In this document: positions 27,148-40,200 of the stretch, in pieces
Layout: every line of letters starts with the position of its first letter
Position numbering within the stretch: the stretch's first letter is position 1
Source of the DNA: Pagrus major
Taxonomy: Eukaryota > Chordata > Actinopteri > Spariformes > Sparidae
Reading direction: 5' to 3'
Length of the DNA: 64,000 bases
Assembly (NCBI RefSeq): GCF_040436345.1
Contig: NC_133232.1
Location: forward strand, 32,935,315-32,999,314
Made by a program: the position numbers and the translations under genes
The notes under the pieces: model-generated
Told to the model about the DNA's origin: nothing
The model's database searches: none
What the model saw: only the letters and a program-made list of their open reading frames with translations

Positions 27148-27776
27148 GATCCAGAAGGTTTAAGATTGTGATTGTGGCATTCTCGATTCTCATCAAGTCA
27201 AAAGTTGAATATTTGAAAATGCCCATGAATTACAGAATATCTTGGTATGTGATACGTCCCCCTTTTGCTTTGATGACAGCAATCGAGCCGGCGTGGACTC
27301 CACAAGTTTGTTGTCGATCTTGCTCGAACGGCAGTCTGGTTGCCATGGCGTTATAACGTTATAACCCACTTTCTCTGTTTGGGAAACAACGTTGACCGTT
27401 AGGAAGAGAAACTGACTGGAGGACGGGCTTACCATGGGGTTGAGGTCAGCTGACCATGACAGTCAGGACTCCTTGGTCTTCAGGTGTATTTCCGTTTCTC
27501 AGGCAGCAAAGCCTGGTCTTGATCTTCTGATGGTGTGGTCACATTGGCTTCGCCTGGCCGTGCTCTGGATGCAGCTGATCCAGTTTTCCGAAAATCCAGT
27601 TTTTAGAGTTAAATGCACTGCCCTCTTAGAAATCTTGATAGGCGTGATTTGATCTCTATTTGCTTAGAATAACACTTCTGACACTTTTATTTACCTAATG
27701 AATCCTCTGATTATTTCTAGGTTTTGTGACAATAATTGAGATTTTCAATGTCGTATCTCACTCAACCTTCTGGATT
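27148..27776. mobile_element. Non-autonomous DNA transposon with terminal inverted repeats
   Basis: The left end GATCCAGAAGGTTTAAG (from 27148) and the reverse complement of the right end (AATCCAGAAGGTTGAG, ending about 27776) match at ATCCAGAAGGTT and beyond. The interior is about 630 bp and includes CCCCCTTTTGCTTTGATGAC near 27258, a phrase I associate with dispersed fish repeats. No transposase is encoded. The superfamily is not determined, because I could not define a clean target-site duplication. Confidence 0.6.
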
Positions 27777-30700
27777 TTGGAGCAAAAAACAGCCGGAGCA
27801 TCTCAAACTGAGAGATTAAAATAACTCTGACAAATCAATGTGCAGTCCAGCCTCACAAGTGCTGGTAAAACTGCACATCTCCTGCCTACAACATCAACCA
27901 GAATGCGTCACATTAACGGTGACATATTAGGAAAGAAATGCGTCATCTTCAATAGAGTCAAGTGCTCTCCCTCCTTCATCTGCATAATAATGACAGTAAT
28001 GTGCCACTTTTAGACCACTGTAGTCTTTGAAATGTATATGAAGTGGTTGGTTCTTGGTTTGTCAGAATAAAAGACTCTTTCTCTCCCGTTCATAACGCCG
28101 CCCCCCCCCACTTCCTGTTTCCTTTCCTCAAACACTTGCCTCACTTCCCACCCTCTCAGTCCTCAAACGAGCCTCTCTCGCTGTCCCCCTTCTCTCAGGG
28201 CGCACTCTTTGACCTCTCTGCTCTCCCTACTTGAAACGTTCGTGTCGTGTGATGTGGAGTCCTACATATATACGCCTGCCCGAGCTCGACCCCTGCGGTA
28301 AGCTCCGCGCTCCAAAGTTACAGAGCTCCCGCAGCGATGCTGGCCCGGCTTCAGAGGACGACAGCCGATGACGGAGGGGGCAAGCTTCAACTGGAGGATG
28401 TGTCCAGAGGTCCGGCCTCCTGTCGTGCTGGGTCCCAGGTGTGCATCCTTTCAAGGACATAATGTGTTTTTCTGCTTCTCTTTTGTGCATCCTGGGTGAA
28501 TTAGCATGTGATGCGAGTGCGGCAATGACTGGGGACGGCAGTGAAGTTAACTGAGGAGGTTAATGGAGAAATGTCAACCATAGACTACTGGAGGCAGCGG
28601 GGGGAAGTAGAGGGATTACGCTCAACTTTGCAAAGATACTATTACTGTTGACTCATTCTTATCCAGTATCTGCTGGCACCAATTAGTGTGCACTTAATGT
28701 CAATGTGAGCTGTGATTGACTGGCAGGCATTGGCGGTAGAATACCTCCATTAATCCATTTAGTAATTAATGATATGAGATATTCGCCATGTTAAAAGTGC
28801 CTGAAGCAAAAGGCTGTCCGGAGAGTAAGAGTCATAAAAAAGCAATGATTAGTGAAGACCAGAACCCCCTTGAGGACGACAATTTGACTTGTGGTTAATA
28901 TGCAATGACTGAACAAATATTTTACCAGTACAATCTTCTGTAGCAAAGGCAGGAGGTGTGTAAACCAGATAAATGACTCAACAGACATCCAATTTCAATG
29001 GTTTATGCCAGAGTAGTAAAAATGACAACAGCTCGGCTCCTGTTTGCCGTCGTTATAATATTTAAATTATACTTGTCCGACCTACAAAGCCATCCTCTCC
29101 TGCGCCGCTGAGCTGAATGCCAGCCGGAGAAAATAGGGATTACGCATTCAATATTTCCAATCTTTGTCTGGAAACTGGAAATATTGGGATTTGTGATTAC
29201 AGTCATTGTTGTAATATTGATTCATGTGTGGGCAGCTGCAGCAGCAATTTCACTCATGTGGAACTGCAGTTTGAAATACAGTTCTCAACAAAGGGTAAAC
29301 AGTTACTGACAAAGCAATTTTCCACTCAAGGTCTCCATAATACATTAAGAAAGGTTTAACCAGAACCCATCGATCACGGTGTGAAAACCAAACAACATTT
29401 CACTGGCTGGATGCCTCCCGTATGACAAGACTGTAATTACAGCGGAATATAAATAAAAAGCCTCTTCGGTACCGAATGCATAGTCATGTAAGACGCTTCT
29501 TAATTAAACACCTGAGAACAAATTGATCTTGGCTTAATCACTTTGCTTCATTTTCATCGGGTACAAGAAATGATAACTGAGTTCAGTGGAGCTGAAGGTC
29601 GGACAGTGCAGTCAGTAAGAGGACAGTTTGCTTTTGGCTCTGTGCTCCAGCACACTGGATCAAGTGACGCAAGTCCTTCAGCTTTTCTTTAAAACTGCTC
29701 TAAATCAATATTTTTATATTAACATAGGATGAAAAGACTCCCACTGAGCAAAACATATCAAAAACACGTCAATTTAACGTCTGTTCATAAGACACCCGCT
29801 GACGAGACGTTCAAAATGAAGATTTTAGTGGCGTCACTTTGTCAACCTCGCTTACAGACTTTACAAAGGACATCATCTCGTGGTTCAAAACTAAAGTTTT
29901 AATGACGTCTTTCTTGGACTCACTTCATGTGCTCAGATTCTGGACTAATTTAGAAACCCAACACTAAAGAAGTTGGGATTGTGTGCCAATAAAGCAGAAT
30001 GTGATAATTAGGCTCAGTTGTTCTCAATCAAGCACAGTTGCCTTCAGTGGAATCAGATTTACTGAATACCATGTGTTGGTCATCTAACCTTGGAAGAACA
30101 GCCCACCTCAGCTACTGCCAAACTTAAGAAAGACGCGGCCCAAGTTGAAATTAGGAAACCTTCTTTTTTTCATGTTTTTATCAGCTACCGTAGGAGAGGG
30201 AGATGCGGGGGAGTTCAGTTGGTTGGAATCTGCGACCTCACTGCTTTAAGGTGATACGTCCAAGATAACAACTGGTGGTTGTTTCATCATCTATTAAGAG
30301 ATATCTTCCATCTCTTTTATACACTGTTGCTGAGGGTAAAAAAAAAAGCATACCCAGTCTTTAAAGCTTCTACATGTGACACTCACTGCCACTAGATGTC
30401 ACACTAGAGCACCAAAACTTCAGATCACTAGCAACACGTCTCCTATAACCAGAAACAAGAAAAACATATTAGTCTCCTCGAAGCCACCAGAGCGCATTGA
30501 CAAAAACAGTTATTATACCTCGCAGATCATCATTCGAACTTTATGGAAACAAATAAAAACTCACAAAACAGGTTCGGTTTGTCTTTCAGCTGTTCCAATG
30601 CATGCCGTTTTCCCCATCGCTCCACATTAGTAACGTTTTCAACTTAGAAAGGAGCAATTTATTTGATCTGCCGAGTGACCGATATCAATGTTACATTATT

Positions 30701-31008
30701 ATTTTGCTTGCGCTGGCTACCTAAAAACATCAAGTAAAATATGGTTTTGGTCGCTAAAGCCTGATGGCTTCATGTGAGCAGGAATGCATCAACCATTGCT
30801 CAACTCTTTCTTTACATAGCAAGAAGCCGTTTGCTCCTATATTAATGTTTAATATCTCATATAGAACATTTAAATGTTTACCCGATATGGATGTGAAAAA
30901 CTCTGACAGTTTAAAGTCTTAGTTTATTTAAACCCTCAGTGTGCTGAAGCAGAGTGAGAACAATAAAATCATTTCACTGTCCTGTTACCGACACACTTCA
31001 CTCACTCA

Positions 31009-31009
<1 letters not shown>

Positions 31010-31073
<64 letters not shown>
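31010..31073. repeat. (CA)n microsatellite
   Basis: About 32 CA dinucleotides, preceded by a short CACT run, lying 170 bp past the SMYD5 stop codon. Confidence 0.97.
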
Positions 31074-31075
<2 letters not shown>

Positions 31076-31161
31076 CATTTAAGGGACACCTCTCTGTGAC
31101 TGATCTCTAAAACCGGACAAAGAATGGGTGAAATGTGTTCATAAGACATTTTGCCACACGT

Positions 31162-31167
31162 TTTATT
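31162..31167 (-). terminator. Candidate polyadenylation signal of SMYD5
   Basis: AATAAA on the minus strand, 76 bases downstream of the SMYD5 stop codon. It is the first canonical hexamer after the stop. Whether it is the one used cannot be told from sequence alone. Confidence 0.5.
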
Positions 31168-31242
31168 CTTCCGGGCTTCAATGGTTGCTTAGCGTGGCGG
31201 CAGGAACGGGAGCGGCTGAGAACAATATGGGCAAGTCTTTCA

Positions 31243-34200
31243 TCAGACATCTGTCATCTCATCTTCCATCTCATCCCCCTCTGTTTCACCTTCTGCCTCG
31301 CCTTCTTCTTCCTCTTCCTCCTCTGATGTTACATCCAGCTCATCCATCTGGGAGACGCACTTTGGACACGAGCAGACGAACAGGTAATTCTCCCTGGGAA
31401 GAAAAATATTACACCAGTCACATTGTTGCACCTCTAACAACAGCTGAATTAATCAAGAGGTGTATTATGCTCTGCTGTTCAGAAAATGACGGCAAATGAT
31501 TATTTAATGCTGTAATTAATTCTTATGATGCTAATAATACTTTCCTCTGGTGAGATATTTGAGGCCCTTGTAGGTTCACACCAGCAGAGTGTAAGCTGTA
31601 CCTTTTCAGAACTATCACAGGTTGCAGTAAAAACTTAACGTATCTCAGTGATATACAAAACAAACTTGATCCCTTTTAGTGTTGGGGTGCAATTCAAGGG
31701 TGGACTGACATCATGCTGATCAATGAGGAGTGTGAGCACAGGGGTGGCCATATGACCCCGAGCAGCTCTGCCTCGAGACTGCTCATTATTGCCTGGAAGG
31801 CTTTTTATTGATCCAGATGGAATCTGTGACCCCGATCGAGTGACTCATCAGAGGGTTTGCAGACATTTACCTCAGAATTTTGTGTCTGCTATGACGGCTT
31901 CGGTCCCGCTGACAGCAGTCCAGATAACTGATGCAGATCTCCTGAAATTTCAAGAAAAACAAAAAGTAGAACCTCAACATCAATAACATGAAGTTACTGA
32001 GCCCAGAAGTCTTAAAAATTACAGTTTAGTGTCATGAACATGCTACTGGAATTTTTTCAAATTCATGTTTTTCCCCATCATGCAGGAAGCTGCTGCATCC
32101 CCCCATCTTTCTACACAAAGCGCTCCTGTCTTTGGCAGCATTCAAAGGAGAGCTTTGCTGTGAAAGTAACACGGCTGCTGTGACATTACTGTGCCGCGCA
32201 GATGCAAGGCTTCTCAATCTTTCTGACAGCTTGACAAACCCACTCCAATCCTCAAAGTCTCTGCCTTCTAATACTGTCTGACAAGGGAGCACACAAAACT
32301 AGAGAGGGATGTTCTGTCCCGTCTATCCCCGGCCAGAATTTATCACTCCAAACCCAGGCGCGTCAGCTGACCTCTCCTGGGCTGATGTCACTGAGGGCGC
32401 TGAGCTGGAGCAGGAAGTTGTTTTCGGGGAAGGACGCCTCTGCGTTGGGTATGCAGCTGTGGTTACCTGCGGGGGTCAAAGAGGCAATAAAAGGGTCGTC
32501 AGACGGCCTCGTGACCAGGAACAGCGTCTTTGAACTGAAAGCGACACAGACGTCGCCGTCACTTACATGAGCTTTGAAGCAGAAACAGTCCAGAGCCCTC
32601 GCAGTTGAGAAAGTCTCCGGTTTCTACGGAGAGAAGAGACACATTTCTAACCTTTGTTGAGATCTGATTATAGGTTGCATAATAGTTACAGCAATGTCAC
32701 GGCATTAACGCTACGACACGGACAATAACAAACACTCACTCACACAATATGACCACTGCAAATCTGCTCAGCTGAGACAAAAATAATTTACTCTAAATAA
32801 TACTGCAACACTGAGATAAAACTGTGACCTTTCTCAATGTCCTTGTACAGCTGGTCGATGAAAGAGTCCAACTGCTCCCTCTGCTGGGCGGGAAGCTCAA
32901 GTGAGTCGCAGGCATGAACCCACTGACTCAAGGAGCTGAGGGAGAAACGTGGAAGCACTTTGAACGGTTCTGCACTGAGCTGATCTCTGAACACACCAGT
33001 GTTCTTATACTGTAGATGTGTTTTATAAAAATACAAATTCAGATATGTCACAGAATCAAGTGAAACATTAAAATATCCCAGTATACCTCACTCATTTTGA
33101 GTGGTTGTAGATTTTTTTGACTTTTCTGTATAAATACTTTTTTAACAGCAAACATCACATTTCTTCATTTTATGTACATTATTGTTGTTTTTGTTGTTTT
33201 ATTTGATTTCAGACCTGCGTTAGCAACGTAAACATCTGTTTCCCAGGCCAATGAACCCGACACTGAATTGAAATTGGCCAATCCGAGCTGGGTTTGGGCC
33301 TGTTCGAAGCAGACGTGAAGGACAAGAGAGGCGAGTGTTTACCTGGTGCCGATGCCTTGTCCGTTGGTTCCCACAAGAGCAAACAGAGAGCGGAAACCCT
33401 CAGGGACAAACCACTGCAATACAACCACATCTTCAGTTATTGATCCATGCCGGATGATTATTAATTTAATTGAACCCCGTTCATGCTGAGGTCAGAGGCC
33501 GGCAGGCTGCAGCAGCTCTGGAGCTGGCAGGACTTCACCATCTGGGTGACTTTATTATAAGCATCATTAATAAATGGTATATTTGTGGTTGATTAAACTT
33601 AAGTTAATGGTTATTTGACTGTTAGACAATTAAATGCAATATAACCATTAAGTTTCAATTGATGTTTATAAAGCTTTAAGCTTAATAAATTGTTTATAAA
33701 GCGTTTCATCATTTGTTCATTGTTAACAGTTAAAGAACTACAACCTCAGGTTTAATTAACCTTTAATAATGATGGTTATTATAAATTGTCCCCACTATCT
33801 GAACCGTTCCACTAACATCAGCATATAAATACTTTTACTAAATTAAAGTTAAAGGAGTTTTATTCATTGATTTTCTGTTAACTGCTGCTAAACTGCCAAA
33901 TAAAAGATCACGTAACAGTGTTTTCTTCTAAAACAAGTAATAATGTGTTAATAACTACATTCATGAGGAGCTGGTAGCGAGAATTATTCATTTATTAATT
34001 AATTTATTTATTTATTTATTTATTTTAACTTTGAACAGATTTCAGTATTTATGCTAAGCTAATGTAACCAGCTGCTTCTTATTTAACTCGCACACACACA
34101 AGAGTGACATCAATCTTTTCATTTCACTCTGGGTAATAAAGCGGAGAAGCGCATTTCCCAAAATGTCAAATTATTAATTTAAAAAGGAAAATAACCTTTT

Positions 34201-37200
34201 TACTAGCGATGATGAAGATATTTGTTGGTTGCAACACTACAGCTGCCAAGTATTTGATAAAACTACGTGAAACATGAAGGAACATGTAATGTCACATTTG
34301 AGCTTTTTCTTTCTCACCCGATTGAGATGATCATCATAAAGTGCCGACTTGAAAAGGCTGTGTAACAAGGCCAACTGCCCCTATAGAAACAAAGTTAGAT
34401 AAGGAACAATTAGATTTTACATAACAGAAAACATCATAAACACATGTGGCCACAGAGGGAATTAAACCCTGTCAGGAGGGAATAACTCTGTCATGCTTTG
34501 CTCATGCAGCTGTAAAGAACTGTGATTAGCGTAAGAGCACGATATCGTCTTTGAACTGCCGGACTTTATTACGTTTCGCACTTCAACAATTTCATATTTC
34601 AAGCAGAAGTAACGTGACGATAACTTACTCTGAACTTCTCTCCCAGGAGCTTATGGGCGATCTCCTCTTCCTCGTTAGCTGCCCGGCTGCAGAAGTGTGA
34701 AAACAGCTTCTGCCAGTGTGCTTTGTCTTTGGCCTTGACAACATAAACAGGAAACCAATATCACTAAAAAACATTATGTCAGTCAGTTATTTATGTTGTT
34801 AGTAAGCAGGATATCTTTGTTAAACAAGCCCGATGTCTTCTGAAGGATAATCAGAACTTAACTCTTGGTCGTGTCTGCTATTTTTCAGTCTTAATTCACT
34901 CTGCCAAGTTAAATCAATGCAACTGCAAAATCTGCACAACCTGTGGTCATTCAGGGGGAAGCACAACAGGCTGTACACAACACATGCAGATCACCACCTT
35001 ATACATTTGTTATAGGGAACTTGTTAGCGAGTATATTCACAAAACCTGCAGACAAAAAGCAACATTAGCATTCATCTGGAGTTTGTTTATGACCACCTAA
35101 TAAATGCAAGTCCAATATTCACGCTTGTTTTGGCTCCTGAGGGAAATATCCACTGTGTTCAGCAGCTAGATGCGAACTGTGTCTGGAGTGGAAAGTCCAG
35201 CTCATCAGAACCTTTTGTGCAGAATTCAGCTGCCTGCTGGACACGAGGTTAATGAGAACAAACCAAAACAAAGAGCTGAAAGATACTAAAACACTGTGAT
35301 AGTTCTCTGTGGGTTTGTTACGACGGCTTCTTTTATGTTATTTTCAACCATCTGTTGTTTATAGAAAAATATGAATTAGAGCAGCTATAAAGCTTTCAAT
35401 GAGATGAGGTAGGCAGGCGGGTGATACCGACGCTCTGAAGCTTTGTGTCAAATGAGGAATATCACGTTACTGATGACGTCCACATCTAAAGTATTTGATC
35501 GGCACGTTAGTGGGATGAGAAGAGAGGAGAATAAATAAGAATAATTAAAGAGATAAAGCTTCAAACAGTGCACAACACATGTAAACCTACGAGCAGAACT
35601 TCCCCAAATGTGATTCATTTTTCTTTTTAAGTGCAATGCTTTGGCAATGCTGATTTTTGTTATGGTCATGTCAATAAAGCTATTTGAATTTGAATTTGAG
35701 AAATGTGGGACTGCACATGAGAAAGACAAGTTTGAGAACGTTTCCTCGTTATACCAAGTAATGATGTATTCAGGTAATGAGCCTCATATCACTCTCCAAC
35801 CACATCACACCACACCATGAGGTTTAAACACACGAGCACCACCTGGACTAAACTACACCAGAAAAACATACATTAAAGTTTCGTATCGTTTTCCATCGTC
35901 GCTTTTAGGAACAACATATTTTACTGTAACACAGTGCACAGTGACATTTATATGAAATGAAGCACTTCTTAACAGGCGTATACAGATTTAATAACATGCA
36001 GGTTTCTTGCACACGTGAACTAAAACTATGTATTCAGCGGGGTGTGGTAGTCGTGCCACGGGTTGCTTTAAGTTCTACCACCAGATGTCACTGCGTGTGC
36101 CGAGTTTTGCTTTATCCACCCGTCACAAGATGTCTTTACCATGGCAGAGTTTAACACCATAAAGTTTGTGTTTAAAGGAAAGAACAATGAGGAGTGAGTG
36201 ATAGACACACACCAGAATGAACTGAACCCCATTAACCTCACACACCTCTAAAAAAGACTCACCTGTTTGACAGCAGCTACCATTCTGGCCATTAGCATGA
36301 TGCTGGAGGTCTCCGGGGGATAATGCATGCTCCTGAAGAGAAGACAAGTGATCTCTCATTGAAGTGAATCGACACATAAAAGAAACATTGACGACAGTTT
36401 GCAATGACAATATCTGCACAAAGCTCTCTCACCTCCACGCATCTTTCAGCTTGTTGATTGGATGGTCCGGGTCTTCCTGGGATGGACCCAAACACAGAAC
36501 TCGGTGATACTGATCTGCTGCAGCTTGTCGACACTCGCTGCTGCAGTACATCACCTGAGGAGGAAGAGAGAGAGAGAGAAGGGTTATATCAGTCAGAAAA
36601 CACAAATCATTTCAAGAGACAGATATAAAAACATCAAGTTAAATCAAACATATAATAAGCTTTTCTTCTCTTTGTGGCGACTTCCCCCCACCTCATACAG
36701 CTCAGTTTCCTCAACCACTAATTGAAAATCACAGGTCATCATCACCCAGCAACTGTAATTGTGTGAGGTGGCTGCAATCAGGACATTATTTATATGTGTC
36801 TTATGCAGGAAGGTAATCGGATTTGTAGCCATGGGTGACATTTCAACCCGTCCAGCTGAATAAAGCACAAATGAACAATCGGGTTACACACATTTTCTAA
36901 ATGCATTCTTCAGTGACCCCAACGTCTCAGTGCAAATGACGGCATTTCAAAAGAGTGACACCTTGTTGAAAATAACAAGGTGCAAACATTTGTTACTCTT
37001 CTTTTACCCATCATTAGTGACACCAACAGCTTTTTCTTTGGTCAGATCAAGAAAGACTAGATATTTCAACCCTGAAACAAAATATTTCAGTTATTTATAA
37101 TATTAATCTGAGTTTTTTTATTTATTTTTAAAGGTGGAAATAATCGAGCTCCATACAGGTCAGGATATATCAAAGTTGTTATACCCATTAGTCATTTACA

Positions 37201-40200
37201 AACCAAAATATGAAACCATAGGGCCCATTAAGTGGCTGCAGCGTAATCCTTGAAGGCAAATGCACCGGTTAAAGTACGTCCACTGAAAGTGCTCGGGTGT
37301 TTTTACAACATCATGAAGCATCAATAATCCCTACAGCTGTTAAAGAGTGAAATCCTTTTTGTTTTGTCATTTTACCTCAAAAACACAAGAGTTACTGGTG
37401 CCGCTGCCTCAATCTATAAGTTTGTTTACTGTTATGTGCGACTTTGGTCCAAACTAAAATCTACCCGACCAACTTCAAAACTTTTTGTACCCATCGATCA
37501 TTCAAACCCCAAATGTGTAAAAACAGGTTTAAAAAAACTGTAATCACTTTTGCTTAAGGGTGGAATGAGGTTCTCTGTATCAATAAATAAATACAGCGTT
37601 CTGTGCTTGTACTGTATTTAACTTTTTTAAACTTAATTTGTTAATTGCTTTTTTTCTCTCGCACTTTACATGTATTGATTTTATGTCTTTGGTGAAGCAC
37701 TTTTTAAAACTTTTTTTGAAAAGTGCTATGAAAAGAAAAAGTATAAATAAAGTGATCTTTATAAGCAGCTTCAGGAACATGAGTCACTTTGCTTGTGTGT
37801 GGTCTTTAAAAGATATGCAAAACTGCAAATACAGAGAAACTGTCACGGATAAACGCTCGTCTCCATCTGTCACCAAGACAGACGGACAGATTGTTTTCTC
37901 TGATCCACAGAACCAGTACTGGCCTCTAAAATCTATGAATGAGTCATATCAACCCCCACTGATGCAGTGGAAGTTCCCCTCTGACCAAAGCTAGCTTTAA
38001 ATCAATCTGTTTCTTATCATCAATTGATCAGACCACTCCTTCCAAAGGATCTTTCTTTTGTTAAAACATTCAAAAACCAAAAATTGGTCAAGTCTTTGAG
38101 CCGACTCCTATCCTGATGGCGCTGACCTGGCACTGAGGGCAGGCTTGGTGCAGCTCTGGTCGAACACGGCAGAGCTCAGGATGAGGAAGGCTGAGTCCGG
38201 GGATGCCGCTGAGTCTCCTCGCGTTGTCCTCTGCGGTCTCCAGAGCACGTAAGCAGTACTCACAGGCTGGACGAGCAGAGACACAGCAGAGCAGATGACA
38301 GAGGTAAAAACACTGAAATATTAAGGTTTCATTCTAAATCAAAGTCCTCCTAAAAAATGTCCATATTCTGATAAAATATACATACTTTTATCTTCAAAAA
38401 TATATTATTAAGCGTCAGTCTCACTGCTTATTAATTAATGCAAGATGCAGTTCAAAGTCCCGTAAGTACTGTAGCCTGATGGTCACTGCTCATGTTTCTT
38501 GTCTCTCTACACTGTCGGTTCTTGAACGAAGGCAAATGCCAAAAAATAATCATTACTTAAAAAAATGAAATAAAATGTCCAGGAAGTAGCTCTCTGTCTT
38601 ATCAGTGCACATCCACGGCTGGGCAACATGGCCTAAAAAATAATATTACTATGTTTTTAGGCTGTATTTCGATACACAATATACAGCTTGATATTTTGAA
38701 ATCTCCTCGGAAAGCACTTCATAAATGCTCGGACAGTCTGGTGAGTTCAGGAAAAAATATCCTCACTGTACTGTAACGCAGCCTTTAAAACCAGGAGAGG
38801 CAACTTATGCCTTAACACAATGTAAAGACAATATACTGTACAGTCTCATATCACCATAACAATATAATATTGATTGTAAGTGTTACGTGTGTTTTCACAT
38901 CTCACCTTTATATTTATACAAAGCATTCCACAGGAACTGGGCCGAGACCAGAGGCCGCTCCAAAAATATGATGTCTCCCTTCTTGATGCTCCTTTTGGCA
39001 AAGAGACCTTTACCCTGAAACATGGAGAATATCACACCATCACAACAAACTAAGGCTGCAACTAATAATGGTTTGGTCTAAAAAAAAAAAAAAAAGTGCC
39101 AGAAAATGTTGAAAACTGTCGATCAGTGTTTCCCAAAATCACAGATTTTCAGTTTACTGTCATAAAGGAGTAAAGAAACCAGAAAATATTCACATTAAAC
39201 AAGCTAATGAATTCATCTTTGCAGCTCTAAATCTAACAGACCGATAACGCTGCTAAATGTCTCGTCGATCCTTCGATCTCTGCACTGTCAAAGCAGAGCA
39301 GCTGCAGAGATGGAAATGTGCTGAAAGATGCTGGAACTTTATATTTCACATCAACACCAGCTGAGAATAACAAAAACATTTTCTTATAAAAGTATAACGT
39401 TTTTTTTTTTCCCTTTGCAGCCTCATACGATCACAGCTTTCTTGCAGGATTGAAACACAGATAATGGATGAAACTAGACAAAACTAGACAGCGGCGAGTG
39501 AAAATATGATTCATATTTAGTAGGGAAGTAACGATATACCGAATTTCACAATATGGCGATAAAAAAATGCAGCGATACCGTCGGGGGACTGTGACTATTG
39601 TGCTCGTAAAGTTCATGGATCTCAAAAGGGAAACCAGTATGAATGCCTTCTACTATTGCTCTTTATCACTGTATTGTTCTGGTTGAACAGCAGAGGGTGC
39701 AATCATACTGCTCAAGAAGACAGACTGCTATCATAAGACCCCACTCGGCCTCTGATTGGTTCGCTTTGTTGGTTCAGTTCTCAATGCATGACCCAAACTA
39801 CTCGTTCACACTGACACTCCGGTAATCACTCATTCTCTGGAGCCGCTTTCCGCTGCCAGAGTGTCTCTAGGCTCGTTCGGTGGAGCACGCTGGCCAGCTG
39901 TCAGCAGGCCGGCTGTCTGCAGGGCCGCTGTCTGCAGGGCCGCTGTCTGCAGGCCGGCTGTCTGCAGGGCCGCTGCTTCGCCACCTGTCCTGTCTGCTTC
40001 ACCTAACAAGCCCAGAGACACTGCAGCTGTGACAGCCAGGCGGTGTGTTTGCCAGCTGTTTGACAACCACTGAAGTTACAGTTAGGAAAATAATAATGTG
40101 TCAGTGACGCTGACAGAGATTTTCGTGGCTCTGGTCGTCCGCTGGACAACATCAGGGAGGGAGATCGGTGGGACCCACGGCCGAGTGCCTGTTCTCGGCT

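Larger units (their letters stand above)
12604..31242. other. 18.6-kb stretch without a supported gene
   Basis: No exon with a recognisable domain was found on either strand. The longest frames (131 codons at 13165-13560 plus, 108 at 26125-26451 minus, 102 at 26260-26568 plus, 99 at 24206-24505 plus) match nothing I know and lack splice or codon signals I would trust. The stretch holds transposon remnants (listed separately), microsatellites and AT-rich segments, notably around 16.04-16.12 kb and 28.64-29.24 kb, that could be conserved regulatory DNA. Confidence 0.5.

Noticed and set aside
9200..31242. tRNA or other small RNA genes
   Set aside because: No A-box/B-box pair with cloverleaf potential was seen by eye. 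A covariance-model scan (tRNAscan-SE, Infernal) would be decisive; I could not run one.
31128..31499. 123-codon plus-strand frame
   Set aside because: It is antisense to the last SMYD5 exon; its Ser/Pro/Leu-rich part mirrors the acidic tail of SMYD5.
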